Shown here piece by piece: positions 8,801 to 16,526 of a stretch of 64,000 nucleotides of DNA (its first letter is position 1; the number at the start of each line of letters is the position of its first letter). The position numbers were made by a program, and so were the translations under genes. The DNA lies in NCBI GenBank assembly GCA_030446305.1, contig JASUSA010000008.1:1-64000 (forward strand). Direction: 5' to 3'. The notes below the pieces were generated by a model. That model was not told the origin of the DNA, searched no databases, and saw nothing but the letters and a program-made list of their open reading frames with translations. The DNA comes from Clostridiales bacterium. GTDB taxonomy: Bacteria; Bacillota; Clostridia; Peptostreptococcales; Acidaminobacteraceae.

Positions 8801-8870
8801 TTTGATTATTTTAGTTTGATTATTTTAGTTTGATTATTTTAGTTTGATTATTTTAGTTTGATTATTTCAT
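8801..8870. repeat. Tandem repeat, 14-bp unit x ~5
   Basis: Four perfect head-to-tail copies of TTTGATTATTTTAG (8801-8856) and a fifth diverged copy ending TTTCAT. It lies directly behind the trpXYZ terminator between convergent units. No coding or known structural role is seen. Confidence 0.95.
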
Positions 8871-8976
8871 TTTTTAACTGATTTTTCGAATCAACAGGCT
8901 AAAGGTTTCTCTAAAGACTGTGTTTAAGACTATGTCAAAGATTGATTTGAAGATTGTTTTTGAAGATTGTGCTTTA

Positions 8977-9008
8977 AAATCATTTTAAAACGATCTTTTA
9001 AGATCGTT
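8977..9008 (-). terminator. Terminator after the LDH/MDH-family gene
   Basis: On the reverse strand AACGATCTT pairs with AAGATCGTT around a two-base loop (8989-9008), followed by TTTTAAAATGATTTT. The gap 8619-9066 otherwise holds only the trpXYZ terminator, the 14-bp repeat and degenerate AAGATTGT-like repeats. Confidence 0.6.
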
Positions 9009-9066
9009 GAGGCAATTGCATCATTTAGATTTAACCTTTTGCTGCATTCCAATCATCGCATAAGTG

Positions 9067-10005
9067 TTATATCGATTGCGCCATTTTATTGTGTTTCAGA
9101 ACAATTTCACATGACCGATCAAAACTTTCTTGTTCAGCTTCCGTTAACGGCATTTCAATAATTTCCATGACACCCTTTCTGCCAATGATTGCAGGGACAC
9201 CAATATGCAGATCACTGTGGCCGTATTCGCCATGAAGACGAGCCGATACAGGCATTACAGCATGTGAATCATGCACAATGGCACGCACGACATTTGCCAA
9301 CACAGTACCGATTCCAAATTCTGTCGATCCCTTGCCAATGACGATTTCCATCCCAATCATATGCGTGCGATTTAAGATCGCCGCTTCATCAAGTGCGGTA
9401 TAGCGCGCACCTTTCATTGCACGCAGCGCCTGACCGCCAATTCGGACTGTTGAAAATGGGATCATACTCGAATCGCCATGCTCGCCAAGCACATAGCAGT
9501 CGATGCTTCGTGAATCAATATCGAGCGCTTCTTTGAAGGCGCGCTTGCACCTTGCCGTATCAAGTGCCGTCCCTGTACTAAACACGCTAGCAGAATCCCA
9601 GCCCAGAGAACGGTACATAAAATCTGCAATGACATCCGCTGGATTTGAAATACACACAAGCGGTCCATTAAACTGTGTTGCTTTTAGTTTTGGCGCGATA
9701 TCCTGCATACATACAATCGAATCACCTAATGTATCCAGCCGCGTCTGTCCCTCTTTCCTCGGTACGCCTGCCGCAAGAACGACAACATCCGCATCATCGC
9801 AGTCTTTGTAATTTCCTGACCGCACCTTGACGGGATGCGGCATAAAAATACCTGCATCTGCAATATCTGCCGCCTGAGCCGCTGCCTTTTCAGTCTCTAC
9901 ATCAATATAAACGATTTCATCAACATCGCCATACTGCATAAGACTATAACCGCAATGCGATCCTACATGGCCTGCCCCAATTATTACAATTTTAAATTGT
10001 TTCAC
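9067..10005 (-). CDS. L-lactate/malate dehydrogenase family NAD-dependent oxidoreductase
   Basis: 312-residue soluble enzyme that would interconvert a 2-oxoacid and an L-2-hydroxyacid with NAD(H). The Rossmann motif GAGHVGS is near residue 11, the substrate-binding segment is LDTARCKR and the catalytic histidine sits in LGEHGDS. The specificity loop reads AGVPRKEGQTR: arginine occupies the classical position 102, where lactate dehydrogenases have glutamine and malate dehydrogenases arginine, while GTALDTAR and KGSTEFGIG look LDH or hydroxyisocaproate-DH-like. The substrate is therefore uncertain (pyruvate, oxaloacetate or a branched 2-oxoacid). GTG 10005 is preferred because GGGAG lies eight bases upstream; GTG 10014 overlaps that site. 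It follows the helicase gene by 23 bases and is probably co-transcribed. Confidence 0.85.
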   Translation of the reverse strand: MKQFKIVIIGAGHVGSHCGYSLMQYGDVDEIVYIDVETEKAAAQAADIADAGIFMPHPVKVRSGNYKDCDDADVVVLAAGVPRKEGQTRLDTLGDSIVCMQDIAPKLKATQFNGPLVCISNPADVIADFMYRSLGWDSASVFSTGTALDTARCKRAFKEALDIDSRSIDCYVLGEHGDSSMIPFSTVRIGGQALRAMKGARYTALDEAAILNRTHMIGMEIVIGKGSTEFGIGTVLANVVRAIVHDSHAVMPVSARLHGEYGHSDLHIGVPAIIGRKGVMEIIEMPLTEAEQESFDRSCEIVLKHNKMAQSI

Positions 10006-10028
10006 GTTTGTCACTCCCGTATCCGCTT

Positions 10029-11675
10029 TTAACGCTTGAAAAGACGTGTAATTTTGCCAATAAGTCCTGATGACTGCTGTACTTCTGCTTTTTCAGGTAC
10101 AGGATTGGTCGTTTGGCTGTTTGACTGCTGCTTTTGATTCTCGACGAATTTTGTTGTGCTCGCAACGTGAATGCGATAAGCATTTGCCGCAGGCTGCTCT
10201 TGTGTCGCCTGATCTTTGCGGGCATCTCCATGCGGCTGTTTTGGACTTTTAGGCTTTCTCGCCTTCTCATTGGTCACAGTTGCTTTTGAACGCTGTATAT
10301 CATCTTTAACACGGGATGTTTCATCAGGGCGTTTATTACCAGCTTTAACGCGCTGTGTCCCGTCTGAACGCTTGTAACTGCTTTTAGAACGCGATTCCTC
10401 TGACCGTTTCGCGTCTTCTGTATTGGTTTTTGATCCGTCCACAGGTTTCTTGCCGCGAGGTTTTCGGCTGCGTTTCATACGATCAGCGGATTCTGTTTCT
10501 ACTTTTGGCATTTCACGTTTTTTATGCTTCCATTTGCTGTTTGAATTTTCAAAAGCTTCATCTGCCATGGCTTCAGTCGGCGGTTCTTCTTCATCTATGA
10601 GAACGCCAACGTGTTCTTCAATTTCGTAAAGCGACATGATATCATCTTTTGTCACCAATGAAATCGCAATACCACCATTTCCAGCTCTACCCGTCCTGCC
10701 AATTCGGTGAATGTAATTGTCCTTTTCATTGGGGACATCATAATTGATTACCAGCGACAAGTCCTCGACATGCAACCCTCTTGCTGCAACATCCGTCGCT
10801 ACCAAAATCTGATTATCACCTCGTTTAAACCGTTGCAGTGTTCTCGTGCGGTTACTTTGAGAATTCGCACCATGCAGTGCGTCAGAGTGATAGCCCTTGC
10901 GCTTTAAATACGTGTCAACACGATCAACGCCAATCCTCGTATTGCAAAAGATCATGCAGCTGTCAGGCTGATAATAGCGAAGCGTTCGATTTAAAATCGT
11001 GTTTTTTTCATCCCGTTCTACTCTGTAGTAACTCTGCTTTATGGTATCAACGGTCTTTGTTTCTGAGGCGATTTCAATAATCTCAGGTGCTTTCATATAG
11101 CGCTTCGCCATTTTTGCAATTTCTGGCGGCATCGTTGCCGAAAAAAGCATTGTCATCCTATCTTCGGGCGTTTTCTTGACAATGCGGATAACCTGATCAA
11201 AAAAGCCCATATCGAGCATCCGATCCGCTTCATCAAGAACCATGTATTTCACATTATTTAATTTTAAATTCTTTTGTTGGATATGATCCCAAACACGACC
11301 TGGTGTTCCCGTTATAATTTGAGCATCCTTAAGTGTTTCAATTTCTTTATTCATATTGTGCTGACCGTAAACCACGGTCGTTTTTAGTGACATGAACTGC
11401 TTCATTTTTCGGATGTCCTGATCAATCTGTAATGCCAGCTCACGTGTCGGCGTCAATATAAGCGCAGTCTCATCACCTGAAAGGCTGTGTAAAATGGGTA
11501 ATGAAAAGGCACCCGTCTTGCCGCTGCCCGTCTTAGAACGCACAATAACATCTCGGTTATCAAGTATAATCGGGATTGCACGCTGTTGAACTTCAGTCGG
11601 CTCAACAAACCCCATCGCTTCAACGGCCTTTACAAGTTCTTCTTTTAAACCTAATTGTTCGAATTGATTCTCCAT
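10029..11675 (-). CDS. DEAD-box ATP-dependent RNA helicase with basic C-terminal tail
   Basis: 548 residues. The Q motif (FEQLGLKEELVKAV, GFVEPTEVQ), motif I SKTGSGKT, Ia PTRELALQ, Ib TPGR, II DEAD, III SAT and VI HRIGRTGRAG occupy about residues 1-365, a complete two-domain core. The last 160 residues are low-complexity, rich in Lys/Arg/Ser (KPRGKKP, degenerate RSDGTQRV/RPDETSRV units), as in CshA/DbpA-like helicases that use a basic tail to hold RNA. Role: ATP-driven RNA remodelling in ribosome assembly or mRNA turnover. GAGGAAGAG precedes ATG 11675, and TATAAT-like ATTATA (11707-11712 on the plus strand) marks a probable -10 element. Confidence 0.93.
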   Translation of the reverse strand: MENQFEQLGLKEELVKAVEAMGFVEPTEVQQRAIPIILDNRDVIVRSKTGSGKTGAFSLPILHSLSGDETALILTPTRELALQIDQDIRKMKQFMSLKTTVVYGQHNMNKEIETLKDAQIITGTPGRVWDHIQQKNLKLNNVKYMVLDEADRMLDMGFFDQVIRIVKKTPEDRMTMLFSATMPPEIAKMAKRYMKAPEIIEIASETKTVDTIKQSYYRVERDEKNTILNRTLRYYQPDSCMIFCNTRIGVDRVDTYLKRKGYHSDALHGANSQSNRTRTLQRFKRGDNQILVATDVAARGLHVEDLSLVINYDVPNEKDNYIHRIGRTGRAGNGGIAISLVTKDDIMSLYEIEEHVGVLIDEEEPPTEAMADEAFENSNSKWKHKKREMPKVETESADRMKRSRKPRGKKPVDGSKTNTEDAKRSEESRSKSSYKRSDGTQRVKAGNKRPDETSRVKDDIQRSKATVTNEKARKPKSPKQPHGDARKDQATQEQPAANAYRIHVASTTKFVENQKQQSNSQTTNPVPEKAEVQQSSGLIGKITRLFKR

Positions 11676-11994
11676 GTATTCTCTTCCTCAACTTTTTACT
11701 CTCTCCATTATATCAAATATCCGCTGACGTGCCCAATCTTTCTCAATGTCTTGCGTGAAATTTAACGCGCCGGAAGCAACAGCAGTCATCACCCTAGACT
11801 GCAGTCTCTCTTGTCATCCATCCGTCAAGGTTGACGGTTCATCGAGATTACATTTTGCTGACACCATTTTTCTGACACCATTACAATACCCTCAAGGTAC
11901 ACCATTAACACCTTTCAGTTATTACGCTTATGTAATACCGTTTTAATCGCTATACGCATTTCGCGCTTTATTTGTCACTTGAAATAGGCATGGC
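11676..11994. other. Gene-free stretch upstream of the helicase
   Basis: Apart from the probable helicase -10 element at 11707-11712, I see nothing convincing. The 66-codon open frame on the plus strand has no ribosome site or protein-like composition. Confidence 0.5.
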
Positions 11995-12039
11995 AAAGAC
12001 CCTGCGGCCATTGTCATTGACAATCTTCGCAGGGTCTTT
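11995..12039 (-). terminator. Terminator after amt-PII fusion gene
   Basis: AAAGACCCTGCG (11995-12006) pairs with CGCAGGGTCTTT (12028-12039) with an inner ATTGTC/GACAAT hairpin. The long stem could act in either direction; the T-tract is better on the plus side. Confidence 0.7.
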
Positions 12040-12084
12040 ATTTATGGTACTTTATTAAGGAGCTAATTCAGAGACGCACAATTT

Positions 12085-13788
12085 TTATTCATCTTGAAGT
12101 GCGTCGTAACCTCTTTCACCTGTTCTAACTTTGATAACATCTTCCACATCGTAAACGAAGATTTTACCATCGCCAATGTTGCCAGTGTAAACAGCATCAA
12201 TGGCTGTTTTAATTGCCAATTCAACAGGTACTTTACAGATGACGAATTCAACTTTTACTTTTGGCAGCAATGTAATGTCAACTGGAACGCCGCGGTAGAA
12301 TTCGTGGCTGCCTTTTTGCATCCCACAGCCGAGAACTTGTGTCATCGTCATACCAGTAATGCCGATTTTATGCATTGCCGTTTTGACTTTATCAAATTTG
12401 TCAGGACGAATAATCATTGTCACTTTTGTAATCTTAGCATCAGGATGTTTCGTAGAACCTGAATCTTTTCTCGTAACCGGTACCGCCATTTCTTGAGGCA
12501 CCATGCCAGCCGGATACTCAGCTGCTGCTAATGCATGTGTTGAAACTGTGCTGATCATTGGTGTAAAGTCAGCATATGCACTTGCTAAACCATGTTCGTA
12601 TACGTCAAGGCCTGTTACTTCTTCAGCTTCTGAAACGCGAAGACCAATCGTTGCTTTAATAATTGTGAATAAAATACCCATTGTTACAGCAACCCAAAGT
12701 GCAACGGCTACAACACCGATAAGTTGTGTAATGAATAAGCTGGCACCGCCGCCATAGACGAGGCCGCCATCAAGTGCAAAGACACCGACGAGCAGTGTTC
12801 CCAGTGCACCACAGATACCGTGAACGCCAATTGCGCCAACAGGGTCATCAATTTTCAGCACTTTATCAATAAACTCAATACCAAATACGATAACGATACC
12901 TGCAATGATACCGATCATCGCTGCACCAGCTGGCGATACGGCGTCACAGCCTGCTGTAATGGCAACAAGACCTGCAAGCGCACCATTAAGTGTCATAGAT
13001 ACATCAGGCTTTTTATAACGGAACCATGTTACGATCATCGTCGTAAGTGCCGCCATTGCCGCAGCCATATTCGTTGTTACGAAAATATTTGAAGTTGAAA
13101 AAATAACATCATCGCCTACCATGCCAACGGTTGAACCACCGTTGAAACCGAACCAGCCAAACCAGAGAATAAATACACCAAGTGCCCCCATTGGTAAATT
13201 ATGCCCTAAAATCGCTTGCGGTTCGCCTGTTTCACTGTACTTGCCGATACGAGGACCAATCATTTTCGCGCCGACGAGTGCTGCAACACCACCGACCATA
13301 TGAACGACTGTAGAACCTGCAAAATCGTGGAAACCTCTGACTGCTAACCAGCCGCCGCCCCAGATCCAGTGACCTGATACAGGGTAAACAACCGCACTAA
13401 TGAAGAAACTATAAATAACGTATGAAATAAATTTTGTTCTTTCTGCCATAGCACCTGAAACAATTGTCGCTGCTGTTGCACAGAAAACGGTTTGAAAGAT
13501 TAAGAATGCCGGAAGCGGTACACCATCAGGCAGACCGTATTCGCCGAGAACCATTGGATCGAATACGCCAAAGAGTGCGTTGCCTGATCCAAACATGATA
13601 CCAAAACCGATAATCCAGAATGCAGGTGTGCCGATGGAAAAGTCCATCAGGTTTTTCATAATGATGTTCCCCGCATTTTTCGCTCTCGTAAAACCTGCTT
13701 CAACCATTGCAAAACCAGCTTGCATGAAGAATACGAGCGCTGCCGCTATGAGTACCCACATTGTACTTGCCGAGCTATACATTTCCAT
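12085..13788 (-). CDS. Ammonium transporter fused to a C-terminal PII domain
   Basis: 567 residues. Residues 1 to about 400 are an Amt/Rh channel with 11 membrane helices; GFAMVEAGFTRAKN, GHWIWGGGWL and FGWFGFNGGS are diagnostic. After a linker, residues from about 452 form a PII signal-transduction domain (KITKVTMIIRPDKFDKV, GITGMTMTQVLGCGMQKG, LPKVKVEFV, GNIGDGKIFVYDVEDVIKVRTGE). PII normally binds ATP/ADP and 2-oxoglutarate and plugs AmtB; here plug and channel are one chain. In the T-loop the usual uridylylated tyrosine of RGAEYMVDF is replaced (RGVPVDITL), so uridylylation at that site is unlikely. ATG 13788 follows GGGAGGGAAATTT; an in-frame start at 13824 would lie inside the leader terminator. 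Expression is probably controlled by the ANTAR leader upstream. Amt-PII fusions are known in some Clostridia. Confidence 0.93.
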   Translation of the reverse strand: MEMYSSASTMWVLIAAALVFFMQAGFAMVEAGFTRAKNAGNIIMKNLMDFSIGTPAFWIIGFGIMFGSGNALFGVFDPMVLGEYGLPDGVPLPAFLIFQTVFCATAATIVSGAMAERTKFISYVIYSFFISAVVYPVSGHWIWGGGWLAVRGFHDFAGSTVVHMVGGVAALVGAKMIGPRIGKYSETGEPQAILGHNLPMGALGVFILWFGWFGFNGGSTVGMVGDDVIFSTSNIFVTTNMAAAMAALTTMIVTWFRYKKPDVSMTLNGALAGLVAITAGCDAVSPAGAAMIGIIAGIVIVFGIEFIDKVLKIDDPVGAIGVHGICGALGTLLVGVFALDGGLVYGGGASLFITQLIGVVAVALWVAVTMGILFTIIKATIGLRVSEAEEVTGLDVYEHGLASAYADFTPMISTVSTHALAAAEYPAGMVPQEMAVPVTRKDSGSTKHPDAKITKVTMIIRPDKFDKVKTAMHKIGITGMTMTQVLGCGMQKGSHEFYRGVPVDITLLPKVKVEFVICKVPVELAIKTAIDAVYTGNIGDGKIFVYDVEDVIKVRTGERGYDALQDE

Positions 13789-13801
13789 AAATTTCCCTCC
13801 C

Positions 13802-13866
13802 AAAAAAATGGGCGTGCTACCCATTCCCAGACCAATTTCTGAGAATGAATAACACGCCGCTGTGTT
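13802..13866 (-). promoter_or_regulatory. ANTAR-type attenuator leader of the amt-PII gene
   Basis: On the reverse strand a hairpin AACAC-[AGCGGC]-GTGTT (13851-13866) presents a hexaloop with A at position 1 and G at position 4, the signature recognised by ANTAR antiterminators. Its 3' half overlaps the 5' arm of an intrinsic terminator: GGCGTG (complement of 13853-13858) with CACGCC (13811-13816), an inner CATTCTCAGA/TCTGGGAATG stem, then seven T residues ending at 13802, just before the ribosome site. The two structures are mutually exclusive. The other leaders here have the same design. A promoter with CTGACA (13911-13916) and TATAGA (13890-13895) is possible, but its 15-base spacer is short. 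Confidence 0.75.
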
Positions 13867-13942
13867 TTTTGTTTAATTGTCTTTTTCTCTCTATAGATGT
13901 TTTACAATGCTGTCAGATATTACAACCCCGGTTGTCCCGGAA

Positions 13943-16033
13943 TTAGTTATAAAATAAGATTTCACCATATGTTGGGTATGGCCAGTATTTCGTGCCAACC
14001 AACGTTTCAAGCTCATCTGCAACGATGCGAAGTTCTTCCATTGCTGGAATAACAACATTTCTGTAGTATTCTGCTTCTGCTCTCGTGCTTTCGCTTTCAG
14101 TGCTTGCGAGTTTAGATTCGAGCTCGCCGACTTTCGCATAAAGATTGTCTGCAAGTTTTGATAATTTGACGAGCAGTTTTTCTTCGACTTCACATGAGAT
14201 CGACGCTGAAACAGCTTTCTTTTGAGCAGCTGTTTTGCTTAAATCTGAAACATAATCGAGAACTGCCGGCAATATTTCTTTTGTTGCCATTTCTACCATT
14301 GTAAGTGCTTCAATGTTCAAAATCTTGCAATAGCTTTCAAGGTTGATTTCGTATCTTGAATGCATTTCTGACTCTGAATAAACACCATGTTTCGTAAAGA
14401 GTTCAATATTCTTTTCTGAAATAAAGTAAGGCAGTGCTTCAACCGTTGATTTAAGGTTTAACAAACCACGTTTTTCAGCTTCTACAACCCACTCTTCAGC
14501 ATAGTTATTGCCGTTGAAAATGATGCGTTTATGCGCTGCGATGGTTTCTTTAATCAGTGCATTCAAATCTTCAGTGAAATTACTTGAGTTTTCAAGTTTA
14601 TCTGCGAAATCTTTAAGCGCTTCAGCTACAATCGTATTGAGGACAGTGTTTGGTCCTGCGATAGATGCTGCTGAGCCAACTGCACGGAATTCAAATTTGT
14701 TGCCGGTAAATGCAAATGGTGATGTTCTGTTACGGTCTGTATTGTCTTTAGGGAACTTAGGCAATACATCCACACCAATTGTCATGTGTTCTTTGTCTTT
14801 TTGGCTGTACTCTGCGCCTGCATCAATTGCATCAATAACGGCACCGAGTTCTTCACCCAAGAAGATGGAGATAATTGCAGGTGGTGCTTCATTTGCACCT
14901 AATCGGTGATCATTGCCTGCGCTAGCAATAGAAATTCTAAGCAGATCTTGGTATTCATCAACCGCTTTGATAATCGCTGTTAAGAATAAGATAAACTGCG
15001 CATTTTCCATTGGTGACGAACCTGGATCGAGCAGGTTAACGCCTGTATTTGTAGAAAGCGACCAGTTATTGTGCTTACCACTACCATTGATGCCTGCAAA
15101 TGGCTTTTCGTGCATTAAACATGCTAAACCATGTTTAACAGCAACTTTTTTAAGCATTTCCATTGACAGCTGATTGTGATCTGTCGCAATGTTTGAATTT
15201 GTAAAAATAGGTGCAAGTTCATGCTGGGCAGGTGCCACTTCATTATGTTGTGTCTTTGCCAGTATGCCGAGCTTCCAAAGCTCTTCGTTAAGATCATCCA
15301 TAAACGCCAATACTTGCGGTTTAATGGTTCCGAAGTAATGATCGTCAAGCTCTTGTCCTTTTGGCGGTTTTGCGCCGAAAAGTGTTCTGCCTGTGTAAAT
15401 CAAGTCTTTACGTTTAGCATAATCATCTGATTTGATCAGGAAGTACTCTTGCTCAGGACCCATCGTCGCCGTTACTTTAGATGCATCATCGATGCCGAAC
15501 AACGTTAAAATTCTAAGCGCTTGTTTGTTAATGGCGTCCATTGATCGGAGAAGCGGTGTCTTTTTATCTAATGCTTCGCCGCTGTATGAACAGAAAGCTG
15601 TCGGAATACAGAGGATACCATCTTTGATAAATGCATAAGATGTTGGATCCCAAGCTGTATAGCCTCTTGCTTCAAATGTTGCTCTCAAGCCGCCGGATGG
15701 GAAGCTTGATGCATCTGGTTCACCTTTAATGAGTTCTTTGCCTGAAAACTCCATGATGATATTGCTGCCACCATCTTTTGGTGAAATAAAACTGTCATGC
15801 TTTTCCGCTGTGATACCTGTGAGCGGTTGGAACCAGTGCGTAAAGTGTGTCGCACCTTTTTCAATCGCCCAGTCTTTCATTGCATTTGCAACAACGTCTG
15901 CGATTGAGTCGTCTAAGTATTTTCCGCTCTCAATTGTTTTCTTCAGCGCTTTATAGGTATCTTTTGGCAAACGTTCTTTCATTGCGCTGTCATTGAAGAC
16001 CATGCTTCCGAAGAGTGTGGAAACATTTTTCAT
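13943..16033 (-). CDS. glnN: Glutamine synthetase type III (GlnN)
   Basis: 696-residue GSIII enzyme, the large (about 700 residues) double-ring form found in Bacteroidetes, cyanobacteria and some Clostridia; it makes glutamine from glutamate, ammonia and ATP in the cytoplasm. Type III hallmarks include the N-terminal [32 protein letters not shown], the GPEQEYFLI strand carrying glutamate ligands, [25 protein letters not shown] and [20 protein letters not shown]. The ATG at 16033 is preferred over one at 16096 because AAGGGGGG precedes it and the family begins there; the longer form would include the leader terminator. It is divergent from glnA and followed by amt-PII, and is controlled by its own attenuator leader. 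Confidence 0.95.
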   Translation of the reverse strand: MKNVSTLFGSMVFNDSAMKERLPKDTYKALKKTIESGKYLDDSIADVVANAMKDWAIEKGATHFTHWFQPLTGITAEKHDSFISPKDGGSNIIMEFSGKELIKGEPDASSFPSGGLRATFEARGYTAWDPTSYAFIKDGILCIPTAFCSYSGEALDKKTPLLRSMDAINKQALRILTLFGIDDASKVTATMGPEQEYFLIKSDDYAKRKDLIYTGRTLFGAKPPKGQELDDHYFGTIKPQVLAFMDDLNEELWKLGILAKTQHNEVAPAQHELAPIFTNSNIATDHNQLSMEMLKKVAVKHGLACLMHEKPFAGINGSGKHNNWSLSTNTGVNLLDPGSSPMENAQFILFLTAIIKAVDEYQDLLRISIASAGNDHRLGANEAPPAIISIFLGEELGAVIDAIDAGAEYSQKDKEHMTIGVDVLPKFPKDNTDRNRTSPFAFTGNKFEFRAVGSAASIAGPNTVLNTIVAEALKDFADKLENSSNFTEDLNALIKETIAAHKRIIFNGNNYAEEWVVEAEKRGLLNLKSTVEALPYFISEKNIELFTKHGVYSESEMHSRYEINLESYCKILNIEALTMVEMATKEILPAVLDYVSDLSKTAAQKKAVSASISCEVEEKLLVKLSKLADNLYAKVGELESKLASTESESTRAEAEYYRNVVIPAMEELRIVADELETLVGTKYWPYPTYGEILFYN

Positions 16034-16072
16034 AAAGCTGTCCCCCCTTAATAAAATTTTCTGGCTGTAAAC

Positions 16073-16120
16073 AAAAAAATGGCGTTGCACGACCATCTAG
16101 GTCTGCAGCGCCATTGCTAC
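16073..16120 (-). promoter_or_regulatory. ANTAR-type attenuator leader of glnN
   Basis: Reverse-strand hairpin GTAGC-[AATGGC]-GCTGC (16105-16120) with the A1/G4 hexaloop; its 3' half overlaps the 5' arm of a terminator, ATGGCG (complement of 16109-16114) with CGCCAT (complement of 16079-16084), inner TGCAGACC/GGTCGTGCA, then seven T residues (16079-16073). The hairpin begins about four bases after the predicted transcript start, so the RNA contains little besides this switch before the terminator. The known mechanism for this element class is ANTAR-protein binding that blocks terminator formation. Confidence 0.8.
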
Positions 16121-16130
16121 TATAGGTGCA

Positions 16131-16159
16131 ATTATAATTTCCAGCTAACTGTTTGTCAA
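16131..16159 (-). promoter_or_regulatory. Sigma-A promoter of glnN
   Basis: Reverse strand TTGACA (16159-16154), 17-base spacer, TATAAT (16136-16131); both consensus. It fires divergently from the glnA promoter 65 bases away. Confidence 0.9.
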
Positions 16160-16223
16160 CCCCTATTCGCATAAAATTTCATTTTTTTTGGAAAAACATC
16201 GCCTAAATAGATGTTTTTCACCC

Positions 16224-16252
16224 TTGACACACCTTAAAACACGCATTATAAT
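16224..16252 (+). promoter_or_regulatory. Sigma-A promoter of glnA
   Basis: TTGACA (16224-16229), 17-base spacer, TATAAT (16247-16252); both consensus. The leader that follows is about 270 bases long. Confidence 0.9.
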
Positions 16253-16282
16253 AAGTTAAACTTAGTTAAACATTCGTAATTC

Positions 16283-16347
16283 TTATGAGCAAGGGCGTTC
16301 ATAATAGATCGTAATGCGTTTGCGTATGGTTTATTATGAGCGCTTTT
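16283..16347 (+). promoter_or_regulatory. ANTAR-type attenuator leader of glnA
   Basis: TTATGAGC-[AAGGGC]-GTTCATAA (16283-16304) is an eight-pair hairpin (one G-U) with the hexaloop A1/G4 pattern. Its 3' arm is also the 5' arm of a terminator: GCGTTCATAATA (16295-16306) pairs with TATTATGAGCGC (16332-16343), followed by TTTT. The same exclusive arrangement is found in the glnN and amt leaders on the other strand. The rest of the leader (16348-16526) has a GATATCG/CGATATC pairing and a 22-bp palindrome. Confidence 0.8.
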
Positions 16348-16437
16348 ACTATGTTCAAAATTCAAGATATCGTTAGCTTTCATAAAGCGTTGTAGAATTT
16401 TCAAAAAATTTCGATATCAATCGGTGTTCACAATAAA

Positions 16438-16459
16438 CATTCTATTATATAATAGAATG
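16438..16459. repeat. 22-bp perfect palindrome before glnA
   Basis: CATTCTATTAT followed directly by its reverse complement, and a further partial copy (ATATAATAGAATGA) at 16463. It lies about 68 bases before the glnA start inside the leader. It could be an RNA hairpin or an operator over a secondary -10 element; neither is proven. Confidence 0.6.
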
Positions 16460-16526
16460 AATATATAATAGAATGAAAACATTCAAATGTTACTTTTAGC
16501 TTGCCGCAAACGAGGAGGCGATTTCC

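Noticed and set aside
8801-8870. Considered as a CRISPR array
   Set aside because: Units are contiguous without spacers and only 14 bp long; no cas genes in the window.
11746-11946. 66-codon frame in the helicase-amt gap
   Set aside because: No ribosome site, composition unlike neighbours, no homology recognised.
12094-12462. 122-codon plus-strand frame opposite the PII domain
   Set aside because: Shadow of the highly biased amt-PII coding sequence; no ribosome site and Cys/Phe-rich noise composition.
13890-13916. Separate promoter for amt-PII (CTGACA/TATAGA)
   Set aside because: The 15-base spacer is short; recorded only as a possibility within the leader entry.
14508-14909. 133-codon plus-strand frame opposite glnN
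   Set aside because: Antisense shadow of a strongly coding gene.
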